DNA from: Penelope pileata
Lineage: Eukaryota > Chordata > Aves > Galliformes > Cracidae
DNA length: 64,000 bases
Direction of reading: 5' to 3'
Assembly: GCA_013396635.1 (NCBI GenBank)
Contig: WBMW01000596.1
Coordinates: 606,873-670,872, forward strand
The position numbers and the translations under genes are program-made. The notes under the pieces were generated by a model that was not told where the DNA came from, did no database searches, and worked only from the letters and a program-made list of their open reading frames with translations. Position 1 is the stretch's first letter, and every line of letters begins with the position of its first letter. Positions 62,180-64,000 of the stretch are shown one piece after another.

Positions 62180-64000
62180 CTGCAGAAAAAGGATAAAGTG
62201 CTTTTAATCCTTTTCTTCCACAAGCACAGAATTTTGCTTATCACCTCAGCACAAACACAAGCTCTCTGTGCCGCAGAACCTCGTGCTGCCATCAGGTACT
62301 TCTAAGTACTGAAGCAACGTCCAGAGTAACAGCAGAATGATTTAAAAGTATGGGATGCAGGTAGCAAGCAGCTTCCTGATCACTGATGTTGTTTCTGCAG
62401 CTCAGCACCCTGAACTGATCGCATCAAAATAACTGAGGGTGAAAATAATCTAAGTGCACCTGAAGTAGTCACAAAATTCAGCTGAATGTGAAGAAACCAA
62501 AGGACGATGACGGAGCTGAAGTTTTCTCTGCTTTTTAACTTGTTTGACAGATAACATCGGTTCAGGATACAAAGAGAAACAAATCTCCAGACTTCGTTAA
62601 GAACAAAAGGGCTCCTGCATGATCCTCGTGCTTAACGTGCTTAGTACCACCAGCTGCAGTGACAACGTAGATGTGGTTTCTACTCTCCCCTGGGAGTTAA
62701 TTTTGAGTCCCAGGTGAGGTCAGCTCCTGCAGTGAGGAGGCCTCGGCCCCGGCCCCGGCCCTGCTGCCCTCCTGGTGGCAGCCACTCCTGAGCTGCACGC
62801 TGCGTGGCTCAGCCCCCGGAACTGCCCTGGGCCTGGACTAACAGGGAGCTGGGAGAATTTGCTACGGCTCCAAGTTCAAACAGGCAACACCAGGTAGAAA
62901 ACTGGATATTCACTTGTTGATTCCCAGGTAACGCTTGGTAACTTCTATTTTTCCCATTCGATAAGCTTCTCACTCTGGAATCACAAATATTTTCCAGCCT
63001 CACTGTATGATAGATTTCACTATTTTTTTGTTTAGTTTCTTTACTCAGTTTTTACTGCATCATGGATTTCTTCATTTTTAATGCATTTGATGAACACACT
63101 TCCAGTCTTCTAAATCAAACTACTTGCTCTAATTTGAAGGCACCTGAAAACTTCCTCAAGCTAACAGGCTGATCAGCAGCAGAGCACTGCTGTCAGCTAG
63201 ACCCCCTATTACATTCAGGTACTGCTGTATTTGACTTCACTCACTTCCCTGTATGTAAACTCAAGACTTGCCCTACCATTACACAGCTGTTAAAGAATTT
63301 GCTTGAACGGGGCACTGCAGGACCGCGTGCATGAACCGCCTGTGCGAGAACCAGCGGCAGATCCGCCCTGGAGAAGGGCAGGCACTAGAACAAAAGTCGT
63401 ATCTTAGCACGCTGAGAAACTTAGGTCTAAAGGAAGGATGTGTATAATGGGTTTTACAACCCGCTACAACAGAGGTAACATTTGGCTTCCTAGAGAAACT
63501 GCATTATGTTATCCATAAGACATGACGGATGAACTCTTGGCTCCATCAGATCTGAGGGCAAAACTCCAACTGGCTTTGACAGAGTCTGAATTTACCCTCA
63601 CACATTGCACTCTGAACAGATATTTTTGGCAAGCAATAAAAGAGGAACTTTGGTATTATCTGCTGTTACAGCCAGTATTTTTGGCAGAACACTGGCGGGT
63701 ATCGCTGTCAGATGTCAGCACACCTCTAGGAACGGGAGCGCTGAGGCAAGGGGCTGCCTGGGGAATCCCCTGCCTCGGGACTCGGGGCTCCAGCGCGCGC
63801 AGGCTGAGATTGTCTCTTGTTTAACAGATGTTGTGCATGAGAAACACTCTTTGGCTTCGATTCTTTGGTATTTTGGTTTCTAGAGAATTGTAACAGAGAC
63901 CCTGCTATCGCTGGAATCAGTAGGAATAACCGCTGTGAATTAATTGCAGCACTCTCAAAGTCCTCCTTTAGAAAGCTGGGACACGAGAAGCTGGCTGTGT
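62180..64000 (-). other. EPT1-like upstream intron; no exon recognised
   Basis: Follows the acceptor of the 62.1-kb exon. I looked on the - strand for the preceding SELENOI segment (WEKYNTG...LPWGYD) and did not find it, so the preceding exon is probably beyond 64000. Contains three GGCCCC units at 62745-62761. Confidence 0.7.

Noticed and set aside
62900..63003. - strand WEK followed by a stop, resembling the SELENOI WEKYNTG segment
   Set aside because: Only three residues match, a stop follows at once, and there is no supporting splice context.

Overview
This is vertebrate, almost certainly avian, nuclear DNA. Genes are split into short exons by kilobase introns with GT-AG borders. The recognisable interspersed repeats are CR1 retrotransposons with the sauropsid-type 3' end (ATTCTATG-like octamers). 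There are no operons, rRNA or CRISPR arrays, and I recognised no tRNA. Nearly all open frames of 60-200 codons are chance frames inside introns.

Two genes face each other tail to tail. On the + strand, 3.9-38.7 kb, are six coding exons of MAPRE2 (EB2/RP1), a microtubule plus-end tracking protein. Joined, they give an intact 283-residue protein from the internal ATG at 3885: calponin-homology domain, Ser/Pro/Lys linker, EB-homology coiled coil and C-terminal EEY. The longer N-terminal extension known for the family would be encoded upstream of the window. A long 3' UTR with several AATAAA signals follows, perhaps reaching about 41.47 kb.

On the - strand, 62.2 down to 44.9 kb, are the last five coding exons of an ethanolaminephosphotransferase-1 (EPT1/SELENOI) family gene. 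These exons are not all visible as long ORFs: one is only 49 bp and the last has 22 codons. I assembled them from splice sites, reading phase and residue-by-residue correspondence with SELENOI as I recall it. The fit is without gaps up to the end, but the sequence is divergent, which suggests a paralogue rather than SELENOI itself. The catalytic N-terminal half lies beyond 64 kb.

The most interesting observation is the end of that gene. The frame meets TGA (44912-44910) exactly where SELENOI has its selenocysteine codon. Four more codons are followed by a second TGA, so the SELENOI tail is missing. This looks like a former selenoprotein whose Sec codon now acts as stop, or a selenoprotein with a very short tail. 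I could not recognise a SECIS element by eye.

The rest is intron or intergenic DNA: three CR1 copies (about 23.4-24.1, 43.0-43.3 and 55.06-55.17 kb), a perfect 78-bp direct repeat 638 bp apart (27737 and 28375), a 15-bp stem hairpin (30762-30810), simple repeats, and otherwise nothing I can assign. The two genes have no obvious shared pathway; they are simply convergent neighbours.
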